The translations under genes were made by a program, and so were the position numbers. From contig JABFXY010000029.1 of NCBI GenBank assembly GCA_013361525.1, positions 1-64,000 of the forward strand: a DNA stretch of 64,000 bases, written 5' to 3'. This document shows positions 26,787 through 35,463 of the stretch, piece after piece. Origin of the DNA: Polyangiaceae bacterium (GTDB lineage: Bacteria > Myxococcota_A > Polyangia > Polyangiales > Polyangiaceae). Below the pieces are notes generated by a model. The model saw only the letters and a program-made list of their open reading frames with translations. It did no database searches and was not told the origin of the DNA. Position 1 is the stretch's first letter, and each line of letters opens with the position of its first letter.

Positions 26787-29033
26787 TCAGTAATCGGCGT
26801 CGGTCGCGCGCGCCGCACGAGGCAGCTCGAGCGCGAACGACTGCACGGCGGTGTCGCCGCCCGCGAGCCATTGGTAACGAGAGAGATTGCCCATCACCCG
26901 CATGACGTAGTTGCGGGTCTCTTCATACGGGATCCGCGCGACGAAGAGATCAGCTTCGAGCTCCTTCGCCGTTTCTACCCAGCGAGACACGGCCCCCGGA
27001 CCCGCGTTGTAGCTCGCGACCGCCAGCGGCAAGCTCCCGTCGAAGGTGCGCAGCATCTTCGCGATGTAGAAAGCGCCGATCGTGAGGTTCGTCTCCGGCG
27101 TCGTGACGTCGTCGGCGTTGAAGTCGAGCTTCGCCTCTTTCGCGGCTTGCTCGGCGGTCGACGGCATCAGCTGCATGAGCCCTTCGGCGCCGACGGGTGA
27201 ACGAATCTCCGGGTCGAACGCGCTCTCCTGACGCATGAGCGAGTGGACGAGGCCCGGGGTGAGCGTGTGCTCCTTCTCGAGCTCGACCACGCGATCGCGA
27301 TACGGCGCGGGATAGAGGCACTCCCACGACCAGCGATCCGCCTCCGATGGTGCACGCATCAGCGACTCGAAGCTCACGGCCGCGGAGCCGACCTTGTAGC
27401 GTCGCTTGGCGCGCGACAGCTGGCCGTACATCAAGCAGAGCGCCTCCGTCTCGCGACCGGTATAGGGCGCGCTCGCGGACGCTTCGTTCTCCGCGAGGTT
27501 CGACTCCGCTTCGGCGTCGAGGCCGAGCGCGACGAGCTGCGCGGCCTTCGGTGGGAGCGCGAGCTTGAGCGGCGGGTTGGCGCGCGCGGTGCCCGGCGTC
27601 ACGAGCGGCGGCAGCGGCTCGGACATCTGCGCGAGGCGCGCGCGGGCCATCGCTGCGCCCCAGGTGAGCGGCTGCTCCGTCGCGACCTCGAGGAAGAGCT
27701 TCTTCGCGTCGTCTTTTTGACCGGCGCGGAGAGCCGCGACGCCTTCGAGCTCGCGCAGGAAGCCCCACTCGGTGCGCTTCGCGCGACCGGCGAGCTTCGA
27801 GAAGACGGTGCGCGCCTTGGCGGGATCCTTCGCGGAGAGGAGCGACAGCGCGAGCGCATACTCCGCGTCGTCCCGGTCCGTCGCGTCGGCGAACTTCGCG
27901 AGGTAGCTGGTGAAGGCCTGCGACGCCTCTTCGTATTTGCCCTGGCTCTGCAGCAGCTGCGCGAGCTGGTAGCTGGCGCGTTCGGCCCACAGACCTTTCT
28001 TGAAGCGCTTGATCACGTCGCGGTACATCGTGATCGCCTGCTCCTCCTTCTTGCTGCGCGCGAACGAGCGGGCCGCGTAGTAGAGCTGCTCGGCGGTCCT
28101 GCCGGACGAGACCTTCGAGGCCGCGACGAATGCTTCCGACGCCTTCGTGTAGCTGCGCGCCTTGAAGAGCGCCTCCGCCCGGCGGTGGAGCAGCTCGGGC
28201 TTCGAGAAGGCCTTGCCCCACTTGTCGAGCGCCTCTTGCGCGTCTTTTCCGGCGCCCGCTTCGATGAGCGCGTCGATGATGGCGCGCTTGTCCTTGTCGC
28301 CGAGCTTCTTGTCGTGGCCGTCGAGGGTCTTTCGCGCGAAGCGCCCGTCGGACGACGTCGGCGCGTTCATCGCGAGCCACTTGAGGTCGGTCATCGCCTC
28401 GTCGACCTTGCCCTGCGCGACGAGGATCTGGGCGCGGACGCCGTGCGCGGCGCGCTCGTCCCCTTGGCGCTTCAGCCGCTGCGATTCCTTGAGGGCCTTG
28501 TCGGCGAACGCGAGCGCGCGCTTCGTGTCTTTGCCCTTGTTCGCGGCCTGCGCGGCCTTGACCAGATCGCGCGGCCGCCCGGCCTTTTCGTAGAACGTGC
28601 AGGCGTCGTCGTACGGGCCCGTCTCGAGCGCGGCCTCAGCGCGGAGCTTCGCGATCTCGTCGGCGAACATCGGCAAATCGACGTTCTCGAGGAGCGTCTT
28701 CACGGCCGCGTGATCACCGACCTTGGAGGCGACCTTCGCGCGCAGGTAGCGCATCTCGGGCTTGTTCTTCTCGGCGTCGGGAAGCTCGTCGATGAGGCGC
28801 TTCGCGTCCTTGTAGCGCTCGCCGCGCACGGCGCGTCGCCACGCGGGCTCGTTCACCGCGACGTCGACGGGCGCTGCGTTGTTGGTTTGGGCAGTCGGCT
28901 CCGCGGATGTCTCCGCAGAAACCAGAGGTCCCGCCGTGCTGTGAGCCGGGGGCGCAGCGACGCCACTCGGCTCTTGGCAGGCGACCAAGAGGGCGAGACC
29001 GATCCAACCGTTCGACAGGAGCTTCGAATGCAT
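26787..29033 (-). CDS. Lytic transglycosylase lipoprotein with TPR-like repeats
   Basis: A 748-residue lipoprotein resembling soluble lytic transglycosylase Slt70 in plan. The signal peptide ends in ALLVACQEP. Residues about 60-560 are helical tetratricopeptide-like repeats. The C-terminal SLT domain has the catalytic Glu in HSLMRQESAFDP, then SPVGAEGLMQLMPSTA, NLTIGAFYIAKML and AVASYNAGPGAV. It cleaves glycan strands of peptidoglycan in the periplasm, forming 1,6-anhydro-muropeptides. The ATG at 29033 was chosen because it gives a proper lipoprotein signal. It lies only 14 bases from the divergent OmpA-family start, so its promoter must overlap that gene or lie within it. Confidence 0.9.
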   Translation of the reverse strand: MHSKLLSNGWIGLALLVACQEPSGVAAPPAHSTAGPLVSAETSAEPTAQTNNAAPVDVAVNEPAWRRAVRGERYKDAKRLIDELPDAEKNKPEMRYLRAKVASKVGDHAAVKTLLENVDLPMFADEIAKLRAEAALETGPYDDACTFYEKAGRPRDLVKAAQAANKGKDTKRALAFADKALKESQRLKRQGDERAAHGVRAQILVAQGKVDEAMTDLKWLAMNAPTSSDGRFARKTLDGHDKKLGDKDKRAIIDALIEAGAGKDAQEALDKWGKAFSKPELLHRRAEALFKARSYTKASEAFVAASKVSSGRTAEQLYYAARSFARSKKEEQAITMYRDVIKRFKKGLWAERASYQLAQLLQSQGKYEEASQAFTSYLAKFADATDRDDAEYALALSLLSAKDPAKARTVFSKLAGRAKRTEWGFLRELEGVAALRAGQKDDAKKLFLEVATEQPLTWGAAMARARLAQMSEPLPPLVTPGTARANPPLKLALPPKAAQLVALGLDAEAESNLAENEASASAPYTGRETEALCLMYGQLSRAKRRYKVGSAAVSFESLMRAPSEADRWSWECLYPAPYRDRVVELEKEHTLTPGLVHSLMRQESAFDPEIRSPVGAEGLMQLMPSTAEQAAKEAKLDFNADDVTTPETNLTIGAFYIAKMLRTFDGSLPLAVASYNAGPGAVSRWVETAKELEADLFVARIPYEETRNYVMRVMGNLSRYQWLAGGDTAVQSFALELPRAARATDADY

Positions 29034-29047
29034 GCTAGGCCCGGGGC

Positions 29048-29995
29048 ATGAGAAGGCTTGGCCTCCTTGAAACGATCGGATTGTGCACTGCATTCTCGCT
29101 CTCGTCGATCGCGGTCGGTTGCGTCAAGAAAGAGCTCTACACCCAGGCCCTCGCGGATCTCCAGTTCGAGCGGAATCGCTCCCATGATCTCGACGGCAAG
29201 CTCAAGAACGCCACAGCGGAAATCGCGCGGCTCGGCAAGGAGATGCAGGCCCGCGACGCGAAGCTCGAGGAGATGAACGTCGCGCAGGCCGACCTGGTCC
29301 GAAAGCTCGACGAGGTCTCGATCTTGAACGTCGCGCTGCAGGACCGCCTGAAAAAGGCCGGGCAGAGCGTCGACCAGCTGACGACCGAGAAGGGCACCCT
29401 GTCGACGACGCTCGCCGAGACGCGCAAAGAGCTCGAGGAGCTGCGCAAGCAACAAGCCGCCGCCGAAGCGCGCGTGAAGGCGTTCCAGGATTTGGTGAAG
29501 CGATTCCAGAAGCTCGCCGACGCCGGCAAGCTCAAGGTCGTCCTGCGGCAGGGCCGGATGATCATCGAGCTGCCCACCGACGTCCTCTTCGACAGCGGCA
29601 AGTCGGACGTGCGCAAGGCAGGCAAAGACACGATCCTGGAGGTCGGAAAGATCCTCGCGACGATGCCCGACCGGCGCTTCCAGGTCGCGGGTCACACCGA
29701 CAACGTGAAAATCTCCACGGCCCGGTACCCCTCGAACTGGGAGCTCTCCACCGCGCGCGCCGTCGAGGTCGTGAAGATCCTCGTCGAGTCCAAGGTGAAA
29801 CCGGAGAACCTGTCGGCCGCAGGCTACGGCGAGTTCGATCCGATCTCGGCCAACGACAGCGACGCGAACAAGCAGAAGAACCGCCGCATCGAGATCACCC
29901 TCGTTCCGAACCTCGAAGAGTTCGTGAAGCTCCCGGAGAAGGCCCTGCCTCCCCAGGCTCCTGCTCCTGCTCCTGCGCCGCCTCCGAAGAAATAA
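29048..29995 (+). CDS. OmpA-family lipoprotein with coiled coil
   Basis: A 315-residue outer-membrane or periplasmic protein that probably binds peptidoglycan. The signal peptide ends in the lipobox SIAVGCVKK. Residues 30-165 form a long coiled coil (DLQFERNRSHDLDGKL onward), and residues 175-290 are an OmpA/MotB C-terminal domain with the typical LFDSGKSDVRKAG, VAGHTDNV, NWELSTARAVEVV and NRRIEITL. The tail is Pro/Ala-rich. The start is the ATG at 29048; a TTG at 29060 would also keep the signal peptide. It is transcribed away from the lytic transglycosylase, and both act at the cell wall. Confidence 0.9.
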   Translation: MRRLGLLETIGLCTAFSLSSIAVGCVKKELYTQALADLQFERNRSHDLDGKLKNATAEIARLGKEMQARDAKLEEMNVAQADLVRKLDEVSILNVALQDRLKKAGQSVDQLTTEKGTLSTTLAETRKELEELRKQQAAAEARVKAFQDLVKRFQKLADAGKLKVVLRQGRMIIELPTDVLFDSGKSDVRKAGKDTILEVGKILATMPDRRFQVAGHTDNVKISTARYPSNWELSTARAVEVVKILVESKVKPENLSAAGYGEFDPISANDSDANKQKNRRIEITLVPNLEEFVKLPEKALPPQAPAPAPAPPPKK

Positions 29996-30190
29996 GAAGA
30001 GGGGTCGCCAAGGGCGCCAAGTGCAGAGAGAGAAAGAGGAGGGAGGGGATCAGCCGCGCCGCGGCTGGTCACGTGATCGTCGGCCCAAACTCGCCTTGCT
30101 CGCGCCCACCCTGCGGGGAGGAAGAAGAACAAACCTCTTCTTCCTCTCTCTGCACTTGGCGCTCTTGGCGTCCCCTCTCGGGCTTCTCTG
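29996..30190. repeat. Long intergenic inverted repeat at a convergent junction (copy 3)
   Basis: Immediately after the OmpA-family stop, gaagaggggtcgccaagggc and the following gccaagtgcagagagag pair almost perfectly with the right arm ending at about 30180 (ctctctctgcacttggcgct, then cttggcgtcccctctc). The arms are about 35 bases long and separated by roughly 90 bases. The loop holds its own small palindrome cagccgcgccgcggctg. This is the best preserved of three related junction elements in the window. It could terminate transcription from both sides. Confidence 0.85.
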
Positions 30191-30196
30191 CTTTCG

Positions 30197-31657
30197 CTAG
30201 GCCTGCGAAACCGCGACGAGGACGACTTCTTTGCCTTTGACCTCGACGCGGAAGCGGACGGGTTTGCCGTGTTTCTGTGCGAGCTCGGCTTCGCTGAGGC
30301 GTAGGCGCGCGACGAACTCGGGCTGCGTGATGTGATCGGTCGGGTCGCCGACGGATCGCTTCGCCGCGATGTACGAGTTGAAAACCCGCGTGTAGTAGGC
30401 GCCCTCCGGCTCGGCGAAGAGGACCTGAGCCTCGGCTGCGTTCGCGCCGCCGACGGCGATGCTCTCGTCGACGCTGATGGCTTCGTTGAAGCCTTGAGCG
30501 TTGGGCGGGCGAGAGGGCCGGCCGTCCTCGTCGGTGTCGTCCTCGGCGACGCCGAAGAGCTGGTTGAGCAGCGAGTTGATGCGGAAGACGACGCCACCGA
30601 GCTCGGCGTGCTCGATCTCGAGCCGACGGTTCGTCTGCCCGTTCATGATCGCGAGCAGGCCTTCCTCGATCTCGGTGATGGGCCGGCGCACGTACGCGTC
30701 GAACATCACGCCGGCGATGGCGACGAGAATGATGCCGAGGATGATCGCGACGGCGGCGGGCCAGAGCAGCGAGACGCCGACGTTGCGTGCCGGGGGCTTC
30801 ACGACGGCAACGAGCGCAGCGCGGTTGCCGGCGCCGTAACCTTCGATGACGCGCGCGACGCCGACGTTGCCGCTCGGAAGACCGGCGACCTCGAGGGTCT
30901 CGCCCGTCTCGAGCGTTTTCAGCGCGGCGTCGGCAGCGGGCGACTTCGCCAGAATATCGACGAGCGCCTGATCCGCGGACGACGAGCGCGCGAGGACGCG
31001 GAGGCCGCCCTCACCTTTGACGCCGACGACGAGCGCGTGACCGCTCGTGCGATCGGAGGCCGACGTCAAACGACCGTCGTCGATCTCGCTCGCGACGATG
31101 AGCGCGCCCACGACCTTGCGTTCGCCGTTGCGAATCGGTGCGTAGGACGCGAGGCGCTGCTCGTCGCGCTTCTGGCTGACCCAGACCTCGCTTGCCGGGC
31201 GCTCGTCATCCATCGCCTTCTTCAAGGCGGGGTAGACCTCGGCGAGGTTCTGCCCGGCGAGGCCCGACGTCGACGACCCGTTCTGACCGAGGACGGCGCC
31301 CTGGCGGTCGACGATGATGACGGTCGAGATCGAGCGCTTGAAGCTCGAGAGCTCGGGCGCCTTCGTCGCAGCCTCGTAAACCTTGTCGGCGACCTCTTTC
31401 GCCGCGCGCTGGCGCGCGAGCTCGTTGCCGCCGCTGAAAGGCTCAGCGAGCGTCGGTTCGATGGCCTTCGCCGCGACCCAACGTTCGGTCGCGAGGCCTT
31501 CGACTTCCAGTAGAGCGATGGCGGCATCGAGAGCTTGTGGCGCGCGCTTCGGGTCTTCCTCGGTGAAGGGGCGCACCGCAACTCGAGACAACGCGTAGCC
31601 GAGCCCGCCTACGACGAGGACGATCAGCGTGAAGAGAGCGATGAGTTTCAGTCTCAT
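30197..31657 (-). CDS. Membrane sensor-like protein with cache-type domain and HAMP-like region
   Basis: A 486-residue membrane protein resembling a family annotated from Myxococcus (MXAN_5187-type; from memory). A signal anchor is at residues 5-25, an extracytoplasmic sensor region follows (VIIVDRQGAVLGQNG and ASYAPIRNGERKVVGALIVASEI are cache-like), then a second membrane helix near 300 (LLWPAAVAIILGIILVAIAG). A HAMP-like segment (YVRRPITEIEEGLLAIMNG) and a conserved C-terminal domain (YYTRVFNSYIAAKRSVGDP, KPVRFRVEVKGKEVVLVAV) complete it. There is no kinase, methyl-accepting or cyclase output domain, so how it signals is unknown. Confidence 0.75.
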   Translation of the reverse strand: MRLKLIALFTLIVLVVGGLGYALSRVAVRPFTEEDPKRAPQALDAAIALLEVEGLATERWVAAKAIEPTLAEPFSGGNELARQRAAKEVADKVYEAATKAPELSSFKRSISTVIIVDRQGAVLGQNGSSTSGLAGQNLAEVYPALKKAMDDERPASEVWVSQKRDEQRLASYAPIRNGERKVVGALIVASEIDDGRLTSASDRTSGHALVVGVKGEGGLRVLARSSSADQALVDILAKSPAADAALKTLETGETLEVAGLPSGNVGVARVIEGYGAGNRAALVAVVKPPARNVGVSLLWPAAVAIILGIILVAIAGVMFDAYVRRPITEIEEGLLAIMNGQTNRRLEIEHAELGGVVFRINSLLNQLFGVAEDDTDEDGRPSRPPNAQGFNEAISVDESIAVGGANAAEAQVLFAEPEGAYYTRVFNSYIAAKRSVGDPTDHITQPEFVARLRLSEAELAQKHGKPVRFRVEVKGKEVVLVAVSQA

Positions 31658-31898
31658 GCGCGGGTTCCCCCATCCATAAAGGTGAGACCCGCCACGTTAC
31701 CACCCGTCCTACCGAAACCACAATTTCGCTTGGCATTGTCAGCGCTTCACACGTTTCCTCGGGCACTTCCGCTTGGGCGATCGCCCAGTTTGCGGTGCGT
31801 GGACCGCAGTTCGGCGCCCGCGAGCCGGCGTTCGCTACCTCGGCGCGTGACATCTGCTTGTTTTGCCGTATCCGCGCTGCTACCGACGTGCCTGGCCG

Positions 31899-33002
31899 AT
31901 GCAAAAGCCCGCCGCCCCCGTCGAGGAGAACGCCAAGAGTTTCTTCTTGGTGGACGACCCGCTCTTCGACGAGCACCGCGCGCGTGGCTACCACCCCGAA
32001 CGGCCCGAACGACTCATCGCGGCGCGGCATGCGACGAACGCGGTCAAAGCGCATGGCATCGCAGCTCGCACGCTGCGCGCGCGTGACGCCACCGAAGACG
32101 AAATCGCGCGGGTGCACGCGGGCGCTTACGTCGAGCTCCTCGAGCGCAGCGAAGGCCTTTTCAGCGCGCTCGACGACGACACGTATCTGAGCCCCCGATC
32201 CGTCGCTGCCGCGTACCGCGCTGCCGGCGGCGCCATCGCGATGGTCGACGAGCTCCTCTCGGCAGGTCCCGGCGCCAGCAGCTCGGGGATCGCGCTGCTA
32301 CGCCCGCCGGGCCACCACGCGCGTCCCGATCGCGGCATGGGCTTTTGTCTCCTCAACAACGTGGCGATCGCCGCCGCCCATGCGCGCGCACGAGGCATCG
32401 AGCGCGTCGCGATCGTCGACTGGGACGTCCATCACGGCAATGGCACGCAAGAGGCCTTCTACAAGGACCCGCACGTCCTGTTCGTGTCGTTGCACCAGTA
32501 CCCGTTCTACCCGGGCACCGGCAGCTCGATGGAAGTCGGTGAAGGCGAAGGCAAAGGTTTCACGGTCAACGTGCCGCTCTCGCCCAACGCGTCGGATCTC
32601 ACGTACCGCGCTGCGTTCGAGCGGATCGTTCTCCCGGTCCTCGAGGAGTACTCGCCCGAGCTCGTGCTCGTCTCGGCGGGCTTCGATGCCCACGCCCGCG
32701 ATCCGCTCGCCGGCATGGCGCTCTCGGCCGACGGGTTTCGCTACATGGCCCAGGCCGTGAAGGCGATCGCGGATCGATCGGCAGGTGGAAAGATCGGCGT
32801 GGTCCTCGAAGGCGGCTACGACCTCGAAGGGCTCGAGTCGAGCCTGCATGCGACCATCGAAACCGTCGCCGGCGCGCCGGTCCCCGCGGAAGAACAGAGC
32901 GACGCCCACGCCGACGAGCGCGAGCCCTCACCGCTTTCCACGCGGCACGGCCTGGAGATCGATCGCGTCCGCCGCCACCTGAGCGCCCACTGGAAGATCT
33001 AG
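31899..33002 (+). CDS. Histone deacetylase-family hydrolase
   Basis: A 367-residue zinc-dependent amidohydrolase of the HDAC/acetylpolyamine amidohydrolase superfamily, class II-like. The motifs are all present: HPERPERL at the start, LRPPGHHARPDRGMGFCLLN with the active-site His pair, IVDWDVHHGNGTQ with zinc-binding Asp and His, FVSLHQYPFYPGTG, and VSAGFDAHARDPL with the last zinc Asp. The likely substrate is an acetylated lysine side chain, polyamine or small molecule; this cannot be told from sequence. The ATG at 31899 was chosen as the first giving a sensible N-terminus. It stands alone before tRNA-His. Confidence 0.9.
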   Translation: MQKPAAPVEENAKSFFLVDDPLFDEHRARGYHPERPERLIAARHATNAVKAHGIAARTLRARDATEDEIARVHAGAYVELLERSEGLFSALDDDTYLSPRSVAAAYRAAGGAIAMVDELLSAGPGASSSGIALLRPPGHHARPDRGMGFCLLNNVAIAAAHARARGIERVAIVDWDVHHGNGTQEAFYKDPHVLFVSLHQYPFYPGTGSSMEVGEGEGKGFTVNVPLSPNASDLTYRAAFERIVLPVLEEYSPELVLVSAGFDAHARDPLAGMALSADGFRYMAQAVKAIADRSAGGKIGVVLEGGYDLEGLESSLHATIETVAGAPVPAEEQSDAHADEREPSPLSTRHGLEIDRVRRHLSAHWKI

Positions 33003-33008
33003 GCGGCC

Positions 33009-33038
33009 GGTGTGCGCCCGCTTTCGGGTGCGCAGACC
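33009..33038 (+). terminator. Hairpin after the HDAC-family gene
   Basis: ggtgtgcgcccg and cgggtgcgcagacc pair around a cttt loop with one mismatch and a two-base bulge, seven bases after the stop codon. No T-run follows, so it is only a possible terminator separating this gene from tRNA-His. Confidence 0.45.
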
Positions 33039-33041
33039 GTC

Positions 33042-33069
33042 TTGCGCTTCGCGCGCGCCTGAGTATGCT
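33042..33069 (+). promoter_or_regulatory. Candidate sigma-70-type promoter for tRNA-His
   Basis: ttgcgc (33042-33047) and tatgct (33064-33069) are spaced by 16 bases. A start near 33077 would leave a leader of about 22 bases before the tRNA. This is a reasonable match to a housekeeping promoter, inferred from consensus only. Confidence 0.45.
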
Positions 33070-33098
33070 GCGCCCCCGACGTCGTCAGCGAACGTCAC

Positions 33099-33172
33099 GG
33101 TGGGTATAGCTCAGTTGGTAGAGCACCGGTTTGTGGTACCGGTCGTCGCGGGTTCGAGCCCCGTTACTCACC
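33099..33172 (+). tRNA. tRNA-His (anticodon GTG)
   Basis: A full cloverleaf can be drawn. The acceptor stem pairs gtgggta (33100-33106) with tactcac (33165-33171). The D-arm is in agctcagttggtagagc, the anticodon stem is ccggt/accgg with loop ttgtggt and anticodon GTG at 33133-33135, and the T-arm contains ggttcgagcc. G at 33099 opposite C at 33172 is the extra G-1/C73 pair that marks bacterial tRNA-His. The 3' CCA is not encoded. Confidence 0.95.
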
Positions 33173-33195
33173 CTAGTCAAATCGAGTTCCGCACC

Positions 33196-34257
33196 TCAAA
33201 GCTCCGCGGCGTGCTCGATCAACAGGTCGCAGGTGTCGTCGAGGTCGTTCTCGCTGTAGTCGGGCGAGCCGTGCCGGCCATCGATGCGCACGAAGCGCGC
33301 TGGCGCCGCAGCGCCGTCGAACGCGAAGCTGGGCAAGCCCTTCGCGATCGCGGTGACGTTGGCTTGCTCGCCGGCCACGTAGACGTTGCCGCCGATGATC
33401 GACATGACGAGCTCCGCCGTCGCCGTCCCGTCGGCTTCACACGATGACGCGAACGTCCCTTCGAGCGCGCTCGAGACGCTCATCGTCGTGAACACCGGCC
33501 CCTGCACTGTCGCGCCTTCCATCTCCGGCTCGTCGAACTCGCAGACGCCGACCGACTCGTTCGCGGCGATCCCGCAGAGGCCCCACGAGAAGCCGGGGAA
33601 GTCGTCGTTCCAGTAGTCGAGGTCCTGGCAACCGCCGTCGAGACAGGCGTCCTCGCACGCACCGCCGTGACCGAGCGTGGGATCGTCGCAGGCCACGTCC
33701 GCGGTATCCCACGCGGGCAGGGGCGGCGCCTTTCCGTAGCTGAGCCGGAACTCTGGAACCGTGAACGGCGTGCCCGGTTGATCGCCGTCGACTGCGATCG
33801 TCATCGGATTCGTCTCGTCGTCGAAGATGCGGTCGCGGAACGGGAGCAGGTCGAGGTCGACATCGGTGCCCGTCGCGCAGTCCGGCGCAGCCGCGGTGAC
33901 GACAGGCAGATCGACCGAGCACACGGAGAAACGCGCCGAATGATTCGGTGCGAGCTCGGTGACGTTCATCACGAGCAGCACCGTCGCGTCGCCCTGTTGG
34001 GTTGCAGGACAGGTCTCGAAGGCGCCTCCCGGCGCGCCCGTGATGTCGGCGGGCAGCGTGATCTTCACGGCCCACGTGCCCTCGAGGTCCAGCGATGGCA
34101 GCTCGCAGCTCGCCGGAGTGCCGCCTTCGCCGCCGGTCCCGGGGTTGCCGCCGGTCGACGGCGCATTGCCGGACCCGCCGCCGCCGCTCTCGGTGTCGTC
34201 ACCGCAGCCGGCGGTCATCACACACAGCACCAAGCCAAGTCCAATCAGCGTTCGCAT
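33196..34257 (-). CDS. Gly-rich-tethered lipoprotein, secreted, function unknown
   Basis: A 353-residue predicted lipoprotein starting at the ATG at 34257. The signal peptide ends in CVMTAGCGDD, followed by a GGxGG tether of about 30 residues. The mature part starts LDLEGTWAVKITLPADI, which has the look of a lipocalin-like or beta-barrel strand, and contains about twelve cysteines, many clustered around CEDACLDGGCQDLDYW. No family could be named. It is convergent with tRNA-His, 23 bases away. Confidence 0.7.
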   Translation of the reverse strand: MRTLIGLGLVLCVMTAGCGDDTESGGGGSGNAPSTGGNPGTGGEGGTPASCELPSLDLEGTWAVKITLPADITGAPGGAFETCPATQQGDATVLLVMNVTELAPNHSARFSVCSVDLPVVTAAAPDCATGTDVDLDLLPFRDRIFDDETNPMTIAVDGDQPGTPFTVPEFRLSYGKAPPLPAWDTADVACDDPTLGHGGACEDACLDGGCQDLDYWNDDFPGFSWGLCGIAANESVGVCEFDEPEMEGATVQGPVFTTMSVSSALEGTFASSCEADGTATAELVMSIIGGNVYVAGEQANVTAIAKGLPSFAFDGAAAPARFVRIDGRHGSPDYSENDLDDTCDLLIEHAAEL

Positions 34258-34417
34258 CGTTTCGGACGAATGTACCTCCAAACATGGGCAGTCCGCGCCT
34301 GGACACACACGCGTCCGGGCACCCCCGCGGGCGACGCGCCGATGTGACCGATTTGTACGCCCGCCCGCTGCGCAAACTATCGCGTGCCTGCGCGCCGTCG
34401 GGTGTTACGGTCGAAGG

Positions 34418-34624
34418 ATGGAAGCGAGCCCGTGGCGTTCGGAGGGAGGCCGCTGGATTCGAGCCTCGGGGCCGTACATCGTCGCGCAAGCGACCGACCA
34501 CAGTTGGTACATCCTGCGGGTTCGCGGGACAGGCGGCATGAGCGGCAGCGCGTCATCGGTCGAGGCGGCCCGCGTGCGCGCGGACCGGGTGCTGCTCGCC
34601 GACGGCTGGGCCCTCGAGTTCTGA
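34418..34624 (+). CDS. Small hypothetical protein, 68 residues
   Basis: A short but convincing gene. The ATG follows a gaagg motif by about one turn, the third codon positions are strongly G/C like its neighbours, and its stop lies nine bases before the kinase-like gene. The product (MEASPWRSEGGRWIRASG..., ending in DRVLLADGWALEF) has no signal peptide or cysteine motif. It may be a partner of the kinase-like protein, but nothing in its sequence shows this. Confidence 0.55.
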   Translation: MEASPWRSEGGRWIRASGPYIVAQATDHSWYILRVRGTGGMSGSASSVEAARVRADRVLLADGWALEF

Positions 34625-34633
34625 GAGCGGCGC

Positions 34634-35449
34634 TTGTTCCACGCACCGAGCGGGTGGGATGTCGAGCGCGTGCTCGGCCAAGGCTCTTGCTTCGAGGTCG
34701 CGCTCGTCGCTTGTGGTGAGACGCGTGCGGTCGCGAAGCGCGTTCGTCCAGCCCTCGCGAACGACGCGGTCGGGCGAACCACGATCGAGCGCGAAGCGTG
34801 GGCCCTGTCGTCGTTCGCGGGCGCGGCGATCCCCCTGCTCGTCGATTACGGCGAAGACGCGGCCGGGACCTTCGTCATCGAGACTATCGCGAAAGGCGCG
34901 CCGCTCTCCGAGACGCGGATCGAAGCCGCGCTTCGACCCCGTGTCGCGCGAGCGCTCGTCGGCGTCGCCCGAACGCTGCACGGCGAAGCCGGCGCCGAGG
35001 ACGCACCCGAAGGATTCGTGATCGCCGACGTCGCGCCGAGCAACGTCTTCGTCGCGGAAGATGGAGGCGTCTCGCTCATCGACTTCAGCGCGAGCGGCAC
35101 CGAGAACGGCGCGCCGTTTTCTCCCATCGGCCGTGGAACGTTGCCTTTCGTCGCGCCGGAGCTGTGCCGCGCCGAAACCGCGCCGTCGCGCGCGACCGAT
35201 CGCTACGCCCTCGCCGTCCTCGTCGCCCAGCTGCTCCTCGACGATCCGCTGACGCGTGCTCGAGGTGACGCAGCGCAGCTCCTCGGCATCGGCGAGCACG
35301 GCCACGACGCGTCGATCGTGCTCGATTCGAGCCTACCCGCCGCCGTCCGCGAAACCCTCGCCGCTTTTCTCTCGTTCGATCCGACGAAGCGTCCGACAAC
35401 GTTGGCGTTGTTGGCGAAGGTGCTCGACGACTGGGCCCTCACGTCGTAA
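34634..35449 (+). CDS. Protein kinase-like protein with degenerate catalytic loop
   Basis: A 271-residue protein with the Ser/Thr protein kinase fold. The Gly-rich loop is VLGQGSCFEV (residues 13-22), the ATP-binding Lys is K35 in AVAKRV, and the helix C Glu is in IEREAW. The catalytic loop reads IADVAPSNVFV where the family has HRDLKPSN: the Asp and Asn are kept but His-Arg and Lys are lost. The metal-binding DFG appears as IDFSA. GTLPFVAPE matches the APE segment. It may be weakly active or a pseudokinase. The TTG start at 34634 is inferred from family length. There is no transmembrane tail. Confidence 0.72.
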   Translation: MFHAPSGWDVERVLGQGSCFEVALVACGETRAVAKRVRPALANDAVGRTTIEREAWALSSFAGAAIPLLVDYGEDAAGTFVIETIAKGAPLSETRIEAALRPRVARALVGVARTLHGEAGAEDAPEGFVIADVAPSNVFVAEDGGVSLIDFSASGTENGAPFSPIGRGTLPFVAPELCRAETAPSRATDRYALAVLVAQLLLDDPLTRARGDAAQLLGIGEHGHDASIVLDSSLPAAVRETLAAFLSFDPTKRPTTLALLAKVLDDWALTS

Positions 35450-35463
35450 CAGCCGGGTCGATC

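Noticed and set aside
27243..29051. 602-residue plus-strand open frame opposite the lytic transglycosylase
   Set aside because: Antisense shadow with repetitive Arg/Leu/Glu/Val content and no start signal.
31658..31898. Small gene in the gap before the HDAC-family gene
   Set aside because: Open frames here (for example from 31535 plus and 31443 minus) extend from shadows of neighbours and lack start signals; the gap is better read as divergent promoters.
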